Shown here piece after piece: positions 55,325 through 63,930 of a stretch of DNA of 64,000 nt. The position numbers and the translations under genes are program-made. How positions within the stretch are numbered: the first letter of the stretch is position 1; every line of letters begins with the position of its first letter. The notes under the pieces are model-generated. The model worked only from the letters and a program-made list of their open reading frames with translations. It was not told where the DNA came from and ran no database searches. Source of the DNA: Desulfotomaculum sp. (GTDB lineage Bacteria; Bacillota; Desulfotomaculia; Desulfotomaculales; Desulfohalotomaculaceae); contig JACDOL010000001.1 in assembly GCA_017656165.1 (NCBI GenBank), positions 28,493 to 92,492 on the forward strand, given 5' to 3'.

Positions 55325-56548
55325 ATGTATAAATTTAATACAATTGAAGAAGCTGTGGAAGATATTAAACAGGGAAAAATGGTAATAGTTGTTGATGATG
55401 AAGACCGGGAAAATGAAGGAGACCTGGTGATGGCTGCCGAAGCAGTTACACCAGAAGCAGTAAACTTTATGGCTGCATACGGCAGGGGCCTCATTTGTAT
55501 GCCGGTGGAGGGTAAGCGTTTAGATGAATTGGATCTGCCGGCTATGGTAACCCACAACACTGATCCCCATGCCACTGCTTTTACCGTTTCTGTTGATGCT
55601 AAAAATACAACCACCGGTATATCTGCCCATGAGAGGGCAATGACAATAAAAGCCATTCTAGATCCCGCTACTAAGCCCCAGGATCTAAGGCGCCCGGGGC
55701 ATGTTTTCCCACTGCGTGCCAAGCCCGGCGGAGTACTGCGGAGGGCCGGGCATACAGAAGCAGCGGTGGATTTGGCTCGAATGGCAGGGTTTTACCCGGC
55801 CGGAGTGATTTGTGAGATAATGAAAGATGATGGTACCATGGCCAGGGTGCCAGAACTGATGGAATTTTCTCAAAAACACGGCTTGAAGATTATAACCATT
55901 GCCGATTTAATTAAATACCGCCGCAGTCATGAAAAGCTGGTTAAGAGGGTAGAAGATGTAAAAATGCCTACCAAGTATGGATATTTTACAGCTGTGGCAT
56001 ATGAAAGCCTGCTGGACGGTAAATGCCATATTGCTTTGGTAAAAGGAGACCTAAAGAGTGTTGAGGCACCGCTGGTAAGGGTTCACTCCGAGTGCCTCAC
56101 CGGTGACGTTTTTGGTTCTATGCGCTGTGACTGCGGTGATCAGCTGGCGACAGCAATGCAGAGAATTGCCCAGGAAGGTGTAGGTGTGCTGCTGTACATG
56201 CGCCAGGAAGGAAGAGGAATTGGCCTCTTAAATAAAATCCGTGCTTATAAACTGCAGGACATGGGTGCTGATACGGTAGAAGCCAATGAAGCATTAGGAT
56301 TTCCTGCAGATTTAAGAGATTACGGACTTGGTGCACAGATACTGACAGATCTAGGATTGACCAAGATAAGGCTTTTAACTAACAACCCGAGAAAAATAAA
56401 AGGATTAGAAGGTTATGGACTGAAAGTTGTAGACAGAGTACCCATTGAAATATGTCCTGTAGAAAGCAATAAATACTACCTTTCTACTAAAAAGAAAAAG
56501 CTGGGACATATGCTGTCTATGGTTAATCAGCAAAAAAATATTAAGTAA
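55325..56548 (+). CDS. ribBA: Bifunctional DHBP synthase / GTP cyclohydrolase II
   Basis: 407 residues. The N-terminal half makes 3,4-dihydroxybutanone 4-phosphate ([16 protein letters not shown], acidic metal site); the C-terminal half opens GTP, with zinc ligands in [18 protein letters not shown] and [10 protein letters not shown]. Both domains look complete. GGGAGGGTG precedes the ATG. Confidence 0.95.
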   Translation: MYKFNTIEEAVEDIKQGKMVIVVDDEDRENEGDLVMAAEAVTPEAVNFMAAYGRGLICMPVEGKRLDELDLPAMVTHNTDPHATAFTVSVDAKNTTTGISAHERAMTIKAILDPATKPQDLRRPGHVFPLRAKPGGVLRRAGHTEAAVDLARMAGFYPAGVICEIMKDDGTMARVPELMEFSQKHGLKIITIADLIKYRRSHEKLVKRVEDVKMPTKYGYFTAVAYESLLDGKCHIALVKGDLKSVEAPLVRVHSECLTGDVFGSMRCDCGDQLATAMQRIAQEGVGVLLYMRQEGRGIGLLNKIRAYKLQDMGADTVEANEALGFPADLRDYGLGAQILTDLGLTKIRLLTNNPRKIKGLEGYGLKVVDRVPIEICPVESNKYYLSTKKKKLGHMLSMVNQQKNIK

Positions 56549-56582
56549 CTCTAATAATATATAAATTAAAGGAGGATTTAAA

Positions 56583-57050
56583 GTGGGGCTGGTTTTTGAA
56601 GGCAAATTAAACGGACAAGGATTAAAAATAGGTATAGTTGTAGGACGCTTTAATGAATTTATCAGCAGTAAACTGCTGTCTGGAGCTATGGATTCTTTGG
56701 TAAGGCACGGGGTAGATGAAAAAGATGTTGATGTGGCCTGGGTGCCTGGTTCATTTGAAATACCTTTATTAGCCAAACGAATGGCTGAATCAAAAAAATA
56801 TGATGCTGTTATCTGCTTAGGTGCAGTTATCAGGGGAAGTACCCCGCATTTTGATTATGTATCAGCTGAAGTTTCCAAAGGAGTAGCTAAAGTGGGGCTG
56901 GAAACAGGAGTACCTACAATATTTGGTGTACTGACTACTGATACTATTGAACAAGCCATTGAACGTGCCGGCACCAAGGCAGGAAATAAAGGCTGGGAAG
57001 CAGCACAGTCAGCCATTGAAATGGCAAATCTTCTGCGTACCATAAGCTAA
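56583..57050 (+). CDS. ribH: 6,7-dimethyl-8-ribityllumazine synthase
   Basis: 155 residues; condenses DHBP with the ribityl pyrimidine. [43 protein letters not shown] (catalytic His) and [12 protein letters not shown] are diagnostic. GTG start with AAGGAGG 7 bases upstream. Last dedicated rib gene. Confidence 0.95.
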   Translation: MGLVFEGKLNGQGLKIGIVVGRFNEFISSKLLSGAMDSLVRHGVDEKDVDVAWVPGSFEIPLLAKRMAESKKYDAVICLGAVIRGSTPHFDYVSAEVSKGVAKVGLETGVPTIFGVLTTDTIEQAIERAGTKAGNKGWEAAQSAIEMANLLRTIS

Positions 57051-57079
57051 AATAGAATAAAGAGAATGGGGGTTTAGCT

Positions 57080-58123
57080 TTGCGGGGGTTCAAACCCATA
57101 AACTGCATGAAGGATGTGGCGGAGTTAAAGTTTGACACCAGCGGGCGCTTATTTTCAGCAGACAATGAAGAAATATTTAGGGGCTATACCACTGATATAT
57201 ATTTTGTTAAAAGTATGGAAATTATTAAGGCATTAGGCTTGGAAGATACAACCGTCATTGCTGAGATATTTGCCAGCCGGCCGGGGATAATGTGCGGGAC
57301 AGAAGAAGTTAAAAACCTGCTGGAAGGTATACCCGTTGAAATGGAAGCGCTTCCGGAGGGGGAACCATTTGAATCCAAGGAAGTGGTAATGAGAATTAAA
57401 GGAAAGTACTGTGATTTTGGAGTATATGAAACAGCCCTCTTGGGTATTTTAGCCAGCTCCAGCGGGTGGGCTACCGCATCCAGGGAATGTGCAGAAGCAG
57501 CTGGTGAAAATGGTTTTATCTGTTTTGGTTCCCGGCATGTACACCCAGCAGTTTCCCCGGTTATGGAACGGGCAGCAATGGTAGGTGGGGCAACAGGAGC
57601 AAGTAACATCATGGCTGCAAAATTTGCCGGCCTAGAGCCTACAGGCACTGTACCCCATGCCGTTTTTCTTGTGGTTGGGGATACAGTGAAAGTAGCAAAG
57701 GCCTACTATGAAAATATGCCGCCCGGTTCCCCGGTAATTATACTTGTCGATACCTTTAAAGATGAGGCAGAAGAATCACTGCGGGTAGCTGAAGCGCTGG
57801 GAGACTGCTTGAACGGGGTCAGGTTGGATACTCCTTCAGAACGTGGGGGAGTAACCCCACAGTTAGTTAAAGAAGTGCGAGCACGATTAGATCGAGCTGG
57901 CCACCGCCATGTAAAGATATTTATATCCGGTGGACTGAACCCGGAAAGAATTAAATTACTAAAGGAAGCAGGAGCAGATGCTTTTGGAGTAGGCAGCTAT
58001 ATATCGGGGGCAAGGGCTATCGACATGACAATGGATTTAAAAGAAGTTAACGGAGAGCCCATAGCAAAACGGGGCAGGATACCGGGAATAACAGAAAATA
58101 AAAGGCTTAAAAAGTTCTTGTAA
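57080..58123 (+). CDS. Nicotinate phosphoribosyltransferase
   Basis: 347-residue type II phosphoribosyltransferase making nicotinate mononucleotide for NAD salvage. The core carries YETALLGILASSSGWATAS, CFGSRHVHPAVSP, GGATGASN, TGTVPHAVFLVVGD, VRLDTPSERGG and the C-terminal ISGGLNPERIKLL and FGVGSYIS phosphate loop. This is the compact archaeal/clostridial form, shorter than PncB of enterics. Start TTG at 57080 has GGGGG upstream; ATG at 57107 is the alternative. It follows ribH by 29 bases and probably belongs to the same transcript. Confidence 0.88.
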   Translation: MRGFKPINCMKDVAELKFDTSGRLFSADNEEIFRGYTTDIYFVKSMEIIKALGLEDTTVIAEIFASRPGIMCGTEEVKNLLEGIPVEMEALPEGEPFESKEVVMRIKGKYCDFGVYETALLGILASSSGWATASRECAEAAGENGFICFGSRHVHPAVSPVMERAAMVGGATGASNIMAAKFAGLEPTGTVPHAVFLVVGDTVKVAKAYYENMPPGSPVIILVDTFKDEAEESLRVAEALGDCLNGVRLDTPSERGGVTPQLVKEVRARLDRAGHRHVKIFISGGLNPERIKLLKEAGADAFGVGSYISGARAIDMTMDLKEVNGEPIAKRGRIPGITENKRLKKFL

Positions 58124-58127
58124 TAAT

Positions 58128-58170
58128 AAAAGTGCGTATGTACTGCTTTTGTACATCCGCACTTTTACTT
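58128..58170 (+). terminator. Terminator of the rib-nicotinate operon
   Basis: AAAAGTGCG (58128-58136) and CGCACTTTT (58158-58166), with inner GTAC/GTAC pairing, followed by ACTTT. It may also work on the other strand. Confidence 0.8.
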
Positions 58171-58177
58171 TAGATCT

Positions 58178-58270
58178 TATTCTGCCCAGGTATTTACACT
58201 CCGAAAACATGCCGGTACATATACTTGAACGAACGCATAAGCCTCTGGGTGCCTGCGCAGCTGGTCGCCA
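58178..58270 (-). repeat. Dispersed intergenic repeat, copy G (right half, inverted)
   Basis: Read on the minus strand it runs GCGACCAGCTGCGCAGGC, CCAGAGGCTTATGCGTTCGT, TCAAGTATATGTACCGGCAT, GTTTTCGGAGTGTAAATACC and TGGG, matching the right half of the full copy at 8980-9073 base for base over long stretches. It lies between the rib operon terminator and the rpmB terminator. The only copy in reverse orientation. Confidence 0.85.
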
Positions 58271-58285
58271 TACACTCTGATAATG

Positions 58286-58322
58286 TAAAAAAGCCTACCT
58301 GGTTTTTTAGGGGTAGGCTTTA
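58286..58322 (-). terminator. Terminator of rpmB
   Basis: On the minus strand AAGCCTACC pairs with GGTAGGCTT across a short loop, followed by TTTTTACATT, directly after the rpmB stop. Confidence 0.85.
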
Positions 58323-58333
58323 AGGGCATATAT

Positions 58334-58525
58334 TTAAATAGCACGCTGTACTTTACCGCTCCGGAGGCAACGAGTGCACACCAGAATGCGCTTAGGTGAG
58401 CCGTTTATGACAGCACGCACACGCTGTAAGTTTGGTTTCCACTTTCTCTTGGTACGAATGTGTGAGTGACTGATTTGAAAACCGCTTACAATACCTTTCC
58501 CACAAATTTCGCATTTTCTAGCCAC
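58334..58525 (-). CDS. rpmB: 50S ribosomal protein L28
   Basis: 63 residues. ARKCEICGKG and VCTRCLRSGKV carry the two Cys pairs of the zinc-binding L28 form; SHSHIRTKRKWKPNLQ is the rRNA-binding segment. GTG start with AAAGGAGGTG upstream. It is monocistronic and divergent from recG. The asp23- and dak-type genes often found between rpmB and recG in Firmicutes are absent. Confidence 0.96.
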   Translation of the reverse strand: MARKCEICGKGIVSGFQISHSHIRTKRKWKPNLQRVRAVINGSPKRILVCTRCLRSGKVQRAI

Positions 58526-58683
58526 TGCGATACACCTCCTTTATATAAAGCCAAAAAAATGGTAAAATAATTCCAAAGTCTCACTTTGTTAGTATACCAT
58601 AAAAAAAAGCAAAATCAAAGTGGTTTTCTGCAATCTTTCAATGTTTTGAACTTTACACAAAATTAAACCTTACGGTGATAAAG

Positions 58684-60759
58684 TTGAATGATATCTTAAA
58701 TAAACCGGTGCAGTATTTAAAAGGAGTGGGGCCAAAACGTGCCCGGACCATGCAGAACATTAATATTTATACCGTAGGCGATTTACTGTACCATTTTCCC
58801 CGGGAATACCAGGATCGTACCAATATAATACCTGCCCAATCTCTTAAACATGGACAGGTTGCTACTGTACTGGGTAGAGTCCTGTATGCAAGAGAAATAA
58901 CTCCACGGCAGCGGCTGACAATAGTGAAGTTGGCCCTGGATGACGGTCACGGGGTGTTTTTTGCTGTTTGGTTCAACCAAAAATATATTATAAAACAGTA
59001 CCCTCCAGGGACAATGCTTTTAGTGACAGGAAAGGTAGATAAAAGCTACCGGGGGGAAACACAGATACAGGTAATAGATTGTGAGGCTGCCGGTGACCCT
59101 GACCAGGCGCTGCACGGGGGTAGAATTGTACCCATCTACCCGTTAACTGAGGGGATCAGCCAAAAGTATATCCGCTCTATTATGCAGAACGCTCTCAAAG
59201 AAGTAGCTTCACTTCAAGAATTCATACCTGAGAAAATACTGGCTAAATATCGCCTGCCTAAATTAGCTGATGCTGTACAGGGAATGCATTATCCTAAGTG
59301 TAAAGATGACATTCACCAGGCTAAGCGGAGGTTTATATTTGAAGAATTATTCTTACTGCAGCTGGCCATGGCTAAACGCAGGAAAAAAATCAAACTGGAA
59401 GAAAAGGATCACCACTATCCGCCAGGGAATGGACCGCTTGTAGAAGAACTGCTTAATTCACTGCCCTTTGATCCCACTGCTGACCAGATTAGAGTGTGGC
59501 ATGAAATTCGCCAAGACATGGAATCACCTTATCCCATGAACAGGCTGCTGCAGGGAGATGTGGGGTCAGGAAAAACTCTTGTCAGTGCCCTGGTGCTGGT
59601 AAAAGCTGTGGATGCAGGTTTGCAGGGGGCTTTAATGGCACCTACTGAAATACTGGCTGAGCAGCATTACCTGGGTTTAAACCGCTGGATGGAAACACTG
59701 GGTATAAAAACAGCCTTACTGACCAGCAGTGTAAAGAAAAGCCAACGGGAAAAGATTTTAAACGATGTTAAAGAAGGAAAAGTACAGATACTAATAGGAA
59801 CCCATGCAATTATACAGGATATAGTGGAGTTTAAACGCCTGGGTGCAGTTGTAGTAGACGAGCAGCACCGTTTTGGTGTAAAACAAAGGTTGGCCCTGCA
59901 GTCAAAAGGTAATTTGCCAGATGTACTGGTGATGACTGCTACCCCAATACCGCGTACACTGGCATTAACCATCTACGGTGACCTGGATGTATCTGTAATA
60001 TACACTCTTCCCCCAGGTAGAAAACCAGTACGAACTTATCATGTTACTCACAGGGCTATAAATGACGTATATAAGCTGATTCGCAGAGAGGTGCAGAAAG
60101 GAAAGCAGGCATATATTGTTTGCCCGCTGGTGGAGGAATCAGAGATACTAGATGTACAGGCTGCAGTGGACTTGGCCCAGCAGCTGAGGGAAAGTACTTT
60201 TAAAGATTTTAATGTAGGATTGCTGCATGGACGAATGAAAGCAGAGGAAAAAGAGAAAGTAATGGACGAATACAGGAAAGGCACTATAGATATACTTGTA
60301 TCTACCACTGTTATAGAAGTAGGAGTAGATGTGCCCAATGCCACTGTTATGGTAATACTTGATGCCAACCGTTTTGGCCTCGCTCAGCTTCACCAGCTGA
60401 GGGGTAGAGTGGGACGGGGACGAAGTCAATCTTACTGTATACTGGTTGCTGATCCAAAAACAGAAGAAGGAAAACAGCGGATGGCTGCAATGGTTAACAG
60501 TACTGATGGTTTTAACCTGGCTGAAGAGGATCTTAGGCTGAGGGGACCTGGGGAATTTTTAGGGGTTCGACAATCCGGCCTGCCTGAATTTAAAATAGCA
60601 GATATTATAAGAGACAGGCGGGCTATGGAATGTGCCCGCCAGGAAGCCTTAGAGCTGGTTGAGAAGGACCCCGGCCTGCAGCTGCCGGAGCACAGATTGC
60701 TGGCCAAGGTTTTATATGAAAAATATGGAAAAAATGAAAAGCTGTTAAACATTGGATAA
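58684..60759 (+). CDS. recG: ATP-dependent DNA helicase RecG
   Basis: About 691 residues. The N-terminal wedge domain (QYLKGVGPKRARTMQNINIY) binds branched DNA; the helicase core has GDVGSGKTLVSALVL, VVVDEQHRFGVKQR, VMTATPIPRTLALT and the C-terminal VIEVGVDVPNATVMV and QLRGRVGRGRSQSYC. It reverses stalled forks. The start is uncertain: TTG at 58684 with GGTGATA upstream, or GTG at 58675 with no clear site. No strong promoter was recognised in the AT-rich divergent gap. Confidence 0.95.
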   Translation: MNDILNKPVQYLKGVGPKRARTMQNINIYTVGDLLYHFPREYQDRTNIIPAQSLKHGQVATVLGRVLYAREITPRQRLTIVKLALDDGHGVFFAVWFNQKYIIKQYPPGTMLLVTGKVDKSYRGETQIQVIDCEAAGDPDQALHGGRIVPIYPLTEGISQKYIRSIMQNALKEVASLQEFIPEKILAKYRLPKLADAVQGMHYPKCKDDIHQAKRRFIFEELFLLQLAMAKRRKKIKLEEKDHHYPPGNGPLVEELLNSLPFDPTADQIRVWHEIRQDMESPYPMNRLLQGDVGSGKTLVSALVLVKAVDAGLQGALMAPTEILAEQHYLGLNRWMETLGIKTALLTSSVKKSQREKILNDVKEGKVQILIGTHAIIQDIVEFKRLGAVVVDEQHRFGVKQRLALQSKGNLPDVLVMTATPIPRTLALTIYGDLDVSVIYTLPPGRKPVRTYHVTHRAINDVYKLIRREVQKGKQAYIVCPLVEESEILDVQAAVDLAQQLRESTFKDFNVGLLHGRMKAEEKEKVMDEYRKGTIDILVSTTVIEVGVDVPNATVMVILDANRFGLAQLHQLRGRVGRGRSQSYCILVADPKTEEGKQRMAAMVNSTDGFNLAEEDLRLRGPGEFLGVRQSGLPEFKIADIIRDRRAMECARQEALELVEKDPGLQLPEHRLLAKVLYEKYGKNEKLLNIG

Positions 60760-60790
60760 GGACCCTGCATTTTGAACAGGGTCCTGTTTA
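60759..60790 (+). terminator. Terminator after recG
   Basis: AGGACCCTG (60759-60767) pairs perfectly with CAGGGTCCT (60777-60785). The tail GTTTACAT is only weakly T-rich. Confidence 0.65.
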
Positions 60791-60792
60791 CA

Positions 60793-60905
60793 TAAGCTTT
60801 GAAGCAGCTATAGTGTTTACCGGGAAAAACGATAGCCGGCAAATTCGTGTTCTTCAAGTATATGTGCCGGCGTGTTTTCGGATTGGCGGTACTAAGACCG
60901 GAGTT
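60793..60905 (+). repeat. Dispersed intergenic repeat, copy H (ends joined, right arm partly deleted)
   Basis: ATAAGCTTTGAAGCAGCTAT, AGTGTTTACCGGGAAAAACG and ATAGCCGGCAAATTCGTG form the left end; TTCTTCAAGTATATGTGCCG and GCGTGTTTTCGGA the right; then TTGGCGGTACTAAGACC. The middle module is missing and about 12 bases of the right arm (GCGTAAATACC) have been lost. Inner GCCGGC segments still pair. Confidence 0.8.
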
Positions 60906-60979
60906 TTTTATCTAAGGCACAATTTTCATTACATAGTATACTCTGTTTTGTTCGATAATAAGTATAGGAGGTGCATTTC

Positions 60980-61174
60980 ATGGCCAACAAAAAACAAGAA
61001 TTTCCTATGAATTTAAAGCAGCGAGAATTTATGTTTGAAGTTGCCCAAGAAATGGGGATAAGTGGAAGAAGGCAGCGCAAGCCTGGATTATCTGCCCCCT
61101 CAACTGGTGCCGATGCGTTAACAAAAACTGATCATGGTAATTATGCCCGGTTTAATCCCGGGCAAGCAGAGTAA
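60980..61174 (+). CDS. Small acid-soluble spore protein-like, alpha/beta type (divergent)
   Basis: 64 residues. MNLKQREFMFEVAQEMGI resembles the first helix of alpha/beta SASPs and includes a plausible germination-protease site around FEVAQE (compare YEIAQEFG in typical SASPs). The second half (SGADALTKTDHGNYARFNPG) does not match the usual DNA-binding repeat, so it is a divergent or minor type. AGGAGGTG lies 6 bases before the ATG at 60980. The protease gene gpr is the next gene, convergent, which supports a spore role. Inference: expressed in the forespore. Confidence 0.62.
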   Translation: MANKKQEFPMNLKQREFMFEVAQEMGISGRRQRKPGLSAPSTGADALTKTDHGNYARFNPGQAE

Positions 61175-61183
61175 GTTAAGTAG

Positions 61184-61213
61184 GTGCCGCACTTTTAGCG
61201 GCACTTGTTTTAT
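61184..61213. terminator. Terminator between the SASP-like gene and gpr
   Basis: GTGCCGC (61184-61190) pairs with GCGGCAC (61198-61204); TTGTTTTAT follows on the plus strand. Located between convergent genes, it may serve both. Confidence 0.8.
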
Positions 61214-61228
61214 ATATTACTGCTGATT

Positions 61229-62209
61229 TTAATGCAGGTACATGCTGTATTCTTCGGAAGTTATACCCCTGTGCAGTGCAGCAGATACTCCTCCTGCAAT
61301 TATTCGAGAAGTATTTTGTATTAAAATGTCTACTTCCTTGGGAGTTACCATTAAATTTCCACCAAATGGAGCTAGAACCTGCTGCAGCGTTTCCTGGACT
61401 ACCTGCTGCTGGTAAGCTTGGTATATTTGTGGATTTGTTTTATAGTGCGCAAACAACCTGTCTATGGCATCAGATGCTATCATAGCGGCATGAACAACTG
61501 TGGGAACACCAATGGCAATGGTGGGTACCCCCATAGACTCTTGGTTTATACCAGCTCTTTTATTTCCCACCCCAGACCCTGGTGATATGCCTGTATCTGC
61601 AATTTGAATGGTGGTAGCAATGCGCTCAACACTGCGGGAAGCCAGGGAATCTACAGCTATAATTAGTTCAGGTTTTATGTTATCAACTATACCTTTAACG
61701 ATTTCAGCGGTTTCAATGCCAGTAGTTCCAAGTACGCCCGGTGAAACAGCGCTTACTGGTCGCATACCGTCACGCACTTCACTGGGTGCATAATTAAAAA
61801 TATGACGTGTGACCATAACCTGGTCAATAACCTTTGGGCCTAAAGCATCGGGAGTGGCATTCCAATTACCAAGGCCAACCACCAGAACGTTTCCTTTATC
61901 AGAAAGGTTAAAGAGCTGGCTTAAGTGTTTGGCGAGTACTTCCACTATTTCTTGGTGTATTTTCCGGTTGTTATCCTTTATTGCTGGGGCTTCGATAGTT
62001 ATATATGTACCCCGGGGTTTTCCCATTATTTGTTCGGCTGACTCTTCTACAATTTTTACTGTGTTTACTGTACAGCTGCTGTAACTATGCTTATCCATTA
62101 TTACCCCGGGGATTTCTTGACCGGTTTGACCCCGGACTACTTCATGTGCTTCTACAGCCAGGTCTAGGGTAATACCGAAACTGGATAAAAAGGATTGATT
62201 TATTGTCAT
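61229..62209 (-). CDS. gpr: GPR endopeptidase (spore germination protease)
   Basis: 326-residue aspartic-like protease that degrades SASPs at germination. The propeptide region is followed by VVGLGNWNATPDALGPKV, AVSPGVLGTTGIETAEI, IAVDSLASRSVERI, QIADTGISPGSGVGNKR and GVPTVVHA, all family landmarks. ATG at 62209 has GGGAGGTAAC 5 bases upstream; the longer frame to 62272 has no support. It faces the SASP-like gene and is divergent from rsmD. Confidence 0.95.
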   Translation of the reverse strand: MTINQSFLSSFGITLDLAVEAHEVVRGQTGQEIPGVIMDKHSYSSCTVNTVKIVEESAEQIMGKPRGTYITIEAPAIKDNNRKIHQEIVEVLAKHLSQLFNLSDKGNVLVVGLGNWNATPDALGPKVIDQVMVTRHIFNYAPSEVRDGMRPVSAVSPGVLGTTGIETAEIVKGIVDNIKPELIIAVDSLASRSVERIATTIQIADTGISPGSGVGNKRAGINQESMGVPTIAIGVPTVVHAAMIASDAIDRLFAHYKTNPQIYQAYQQQVVQETLQQVLAPFGGNLMVTPKEVDILIQNTSRIIAGGVSAALHRGITSEEYSMYLH

Positions 62210-62293
62210 AATTGTTACCTCCCTGTAAATTCTAACAACATTATTTTTACCCAATGAGGCAAATATATACAAAAACTGAATATAACTAAATAG

Positions 62294-62323
62294 TTCGATT
62301 TTTCTCTGGCAATATGTTATAAT
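62294..62323 (+). promoter_or_regulatory. Promoter of rsmD-coaD
   Basis: An extended -10, TGTTATAAT (62315-62323), with a weak TTCGAT (62294-62299) 18 bases before it. Start would be near 62330, some 24 bases before the rsmD start. Confidence 0.55.
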
Positions 62324-62353
62324 AAATTCTACAATAGGAAAGGATTGTTATTT

Positions 62354-62899
62354 TTGAGAGTCATCGCTGGTACTGCAAAGAGAACTCTGCTTAAAAGTCC
62401 CAAAGGGAAAGGTACAAGGCCAACAGCTGACCGGGTTAAAGAGTCAGTATTTAACATTCTCGCTCCCCGGGTTGCGGGATGCTGTTTTTTAGATTTATTT
62501 TCAGGAACTGGGGCCATTGCCATTGAAGCTTTGAGCAGGGGGGCAGAAAAAGCAGTTCTGGTGGAGAAAGACCCCAGAAACATTAGAATCATTAAAGAAA
62601 ATTTACATATTACCAGGCTGTCAGATAATGCTCAAATATATGCCGTGGATGTCTTTAAAGCATTAAAAATTCTAAGACGTGAAAACAGGAAATTTGATAT
62701 TATATATATGGATCCGCCGTACAAAGCTGGTTATTATGAAAAAGTTTTAGAAGATATTGTGGACAGCTGTCTTCTGGCCACCGGTGGTCTGTTAGTGGTG
62801 GAGAGCAGCAGTAAGGAAGTTTTACCTGAGAAGGTAATTAATATTACTAATATTCGTACTCAAAAATATGGTGATACTTTAGTGAGTTTCTACCAGTAA
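62354..62899 (+). CDS. rsmD: 16S rRNA (guanine-966-N2)-methyltransferase
   Basis: 181 residues. RVIAGTAKRTLLKSPKGKGTRPTADRVKESVFNIL is the family N-terminus in pieces (RPTADRVKESVF is diagnostic), with SAM motif DLFSGTGAIAIEALSRGA and catalytic MDPPYKAGYY. TTG at 62354 has AAAGGA 9 bases upstream; TTG at 62345 is less likely. The rsmD-coaD pairing is conserved in Firmicutes. Confidence 0.94.
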   Translation: MRVIAGTAKRTLLKSPKGKGTRPTADRVKESVFNILAPRVAGCCFLDLFSGTGAIAIEALSRGAEKAVLVEKDPRNIRIIKENLHITRLSDNAQIYAVDVFKALKILRRENRKFDIIYMDPPYKAGYYEKVLEDIVDSCLLATGGLLVVESSSKEVLPEKVINITNIRTQKYGDTLVSFYQ

Positions 62900-62925
62900 A
62901 TATACTAGTAAATGGAGGAAAGTAA

Positions 62926-63414
62926 ATGCGTATTGCAGTATATCCAGGCAGCTTTGATCCCGTGCATTATGGGCACATTGATATTATAGAAAGGGCTTCA
63001 TCTCTTTTTGACAAACTTGTGGTAGCTGTAGCCACCAATCCCAATAAAAAACCTTTATTTACTGCAGAAGAACGGGTGGAAATGCTTCAGGAAGTATTAA
63101 AGGATTACGACAATATTTACGTTGAGTTTTTTGAAGGCTTGACTGTAAATTTTGCCATGAAGCAGGGTGCACAAGTAGTAATCAGGGGATTGAGAGCCAT
63201 AACAGACTTTGAAAATGAATTTGTATTTGCCCTTACCAATAAAAAGCTGGCTCCTACAACGGAAACGGTTTATTTAATGACCAGATCGGAGTACTCGTTT
63301 ATTAGTTCTACCGGGGTAAAAGAAGTGGCGTATTACGGTGGTAACGTTTCCGATATGGTACCTGCTGTAGTAGCTGAGAAATTGTTTGAGAAGTTTAATA
63401 ACAGTTCTATTTAA
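62926..63414 (+). CDS. coaD: Pantetheine-phosphate adenylyltransferase
   Basis: 162 residues; adenylates phosphopantetheine in CoA synthesis. The nucleotidyl transferase motif is YPGSFDPVHYGHIDII (HxGH at about residues 15-18), with RGLRAITDFENEF and the C-terminal YSFISSTGVKEVA (ISSS-like). TGGAGGAAAG precedes the ATG. It complements coaBC in this window. Confidence 0.96.
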   Translation: MRIAVYPGSFDPVHYGHIDIIERASSLFDKLVVAVATNPNKKPLFTAEERVEMLQEVLKDYDNIYVEFFEGLTVNFAMKQGAQVVIRGLRAITDFENEFVFALTNKKLAPTTETVYLMTRSEYSFISSTGVKEVAYYGGNVSDMVPAVVAEKLFEKFNNSSI

Positions 63415-63430
63415 AGAGGAGGAAGATAAT

Positions 63431-63877
63431 TTGGAACTCCTAGATTTATTAAATGAATTAGAGGAGTTTATTGAAGAGTGTCCCAGGGTCCCGCTGAGTA
63501 AAAGGATAATGGTTGATGAAAATAAACTGCTGGATTATATAGACCGTATCAGGACCACATTGCCTGACGAAGTAAGACAAGCTAAGCTTCTTATAAAAGA
63601 GCGGGAAAAAGTTTTAAATGAGTCCAGGAGAGAAGCACAGCAGCTGTTAGAAGATGTTCAGCGGCAGATAGAGAAGAAAGCTGAAGAAAGCGAAATTGTG
63701 GAAATGGCCCAGAAAAAGGCTAAAGAAATAATTCAGCAGGCCGAACAAATGGCCAGTGAAATAAGGCTTGGTGCTAGAGATTATGCAGATGATATACTGC
63801 AAAAAATGGAAGAGGATTTAAACAAGTTAATTAGTCAAATTAAAGCGGGAAGAGCAGAACTTCAGAACATGAAATAA
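63431..63877 (+). CDS. Coiled-coil protein of the clostridial 'ATPase' / V-ATPase subunit H-like family
   Basis: 148 residues, almost entirely helical. A short conserved N-terminal part (LLDLLNELEEFIEECPRVPL, GKxxVDE-like RIMVDENKLLDYIDRI, LPDEVRQAK) leads into a long coiled coil (about residues 55-148) rich in Glu, Lys and Gln. Relatives next to coaD in Clostridia are often labelled ATPase, but no nucleotide-binding motif is present; a DivIVA-like scaffold role is possible. TTG at 63431 has GAGGAGGAAG upstream; the longer frame overlaps coaD. Confidence 0.75.
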   Translation: MELLDLLNELEEFIEECPRVPLSKRIMVDENKLLDYIDRIRTTLPDEVRQAKLLIKEREKVLNESRREAQQLLEDVQRQIEKKAEESEIVEMAQKKAKEIIQQAEQMASEIRLGARDYADDILQKMEEDLNKLISQIKAGRAELQNMK

Positions 63878-63891
63878 TAATTTATAATGTT

Positions 63892-63930
63892 TTAGGGACG
63901 ATTATATGAATCGCCCCTAATTTGTTTATT
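63892..63930 (+). terminator. Terminator of the rsmD-coaD unit
   Basis: TTAGGGACGATT and AATCGCCCCTAA form an imperfect 12-base stem (63892-63920), followed by TTTGTTTATT. Confidence 0.75.
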
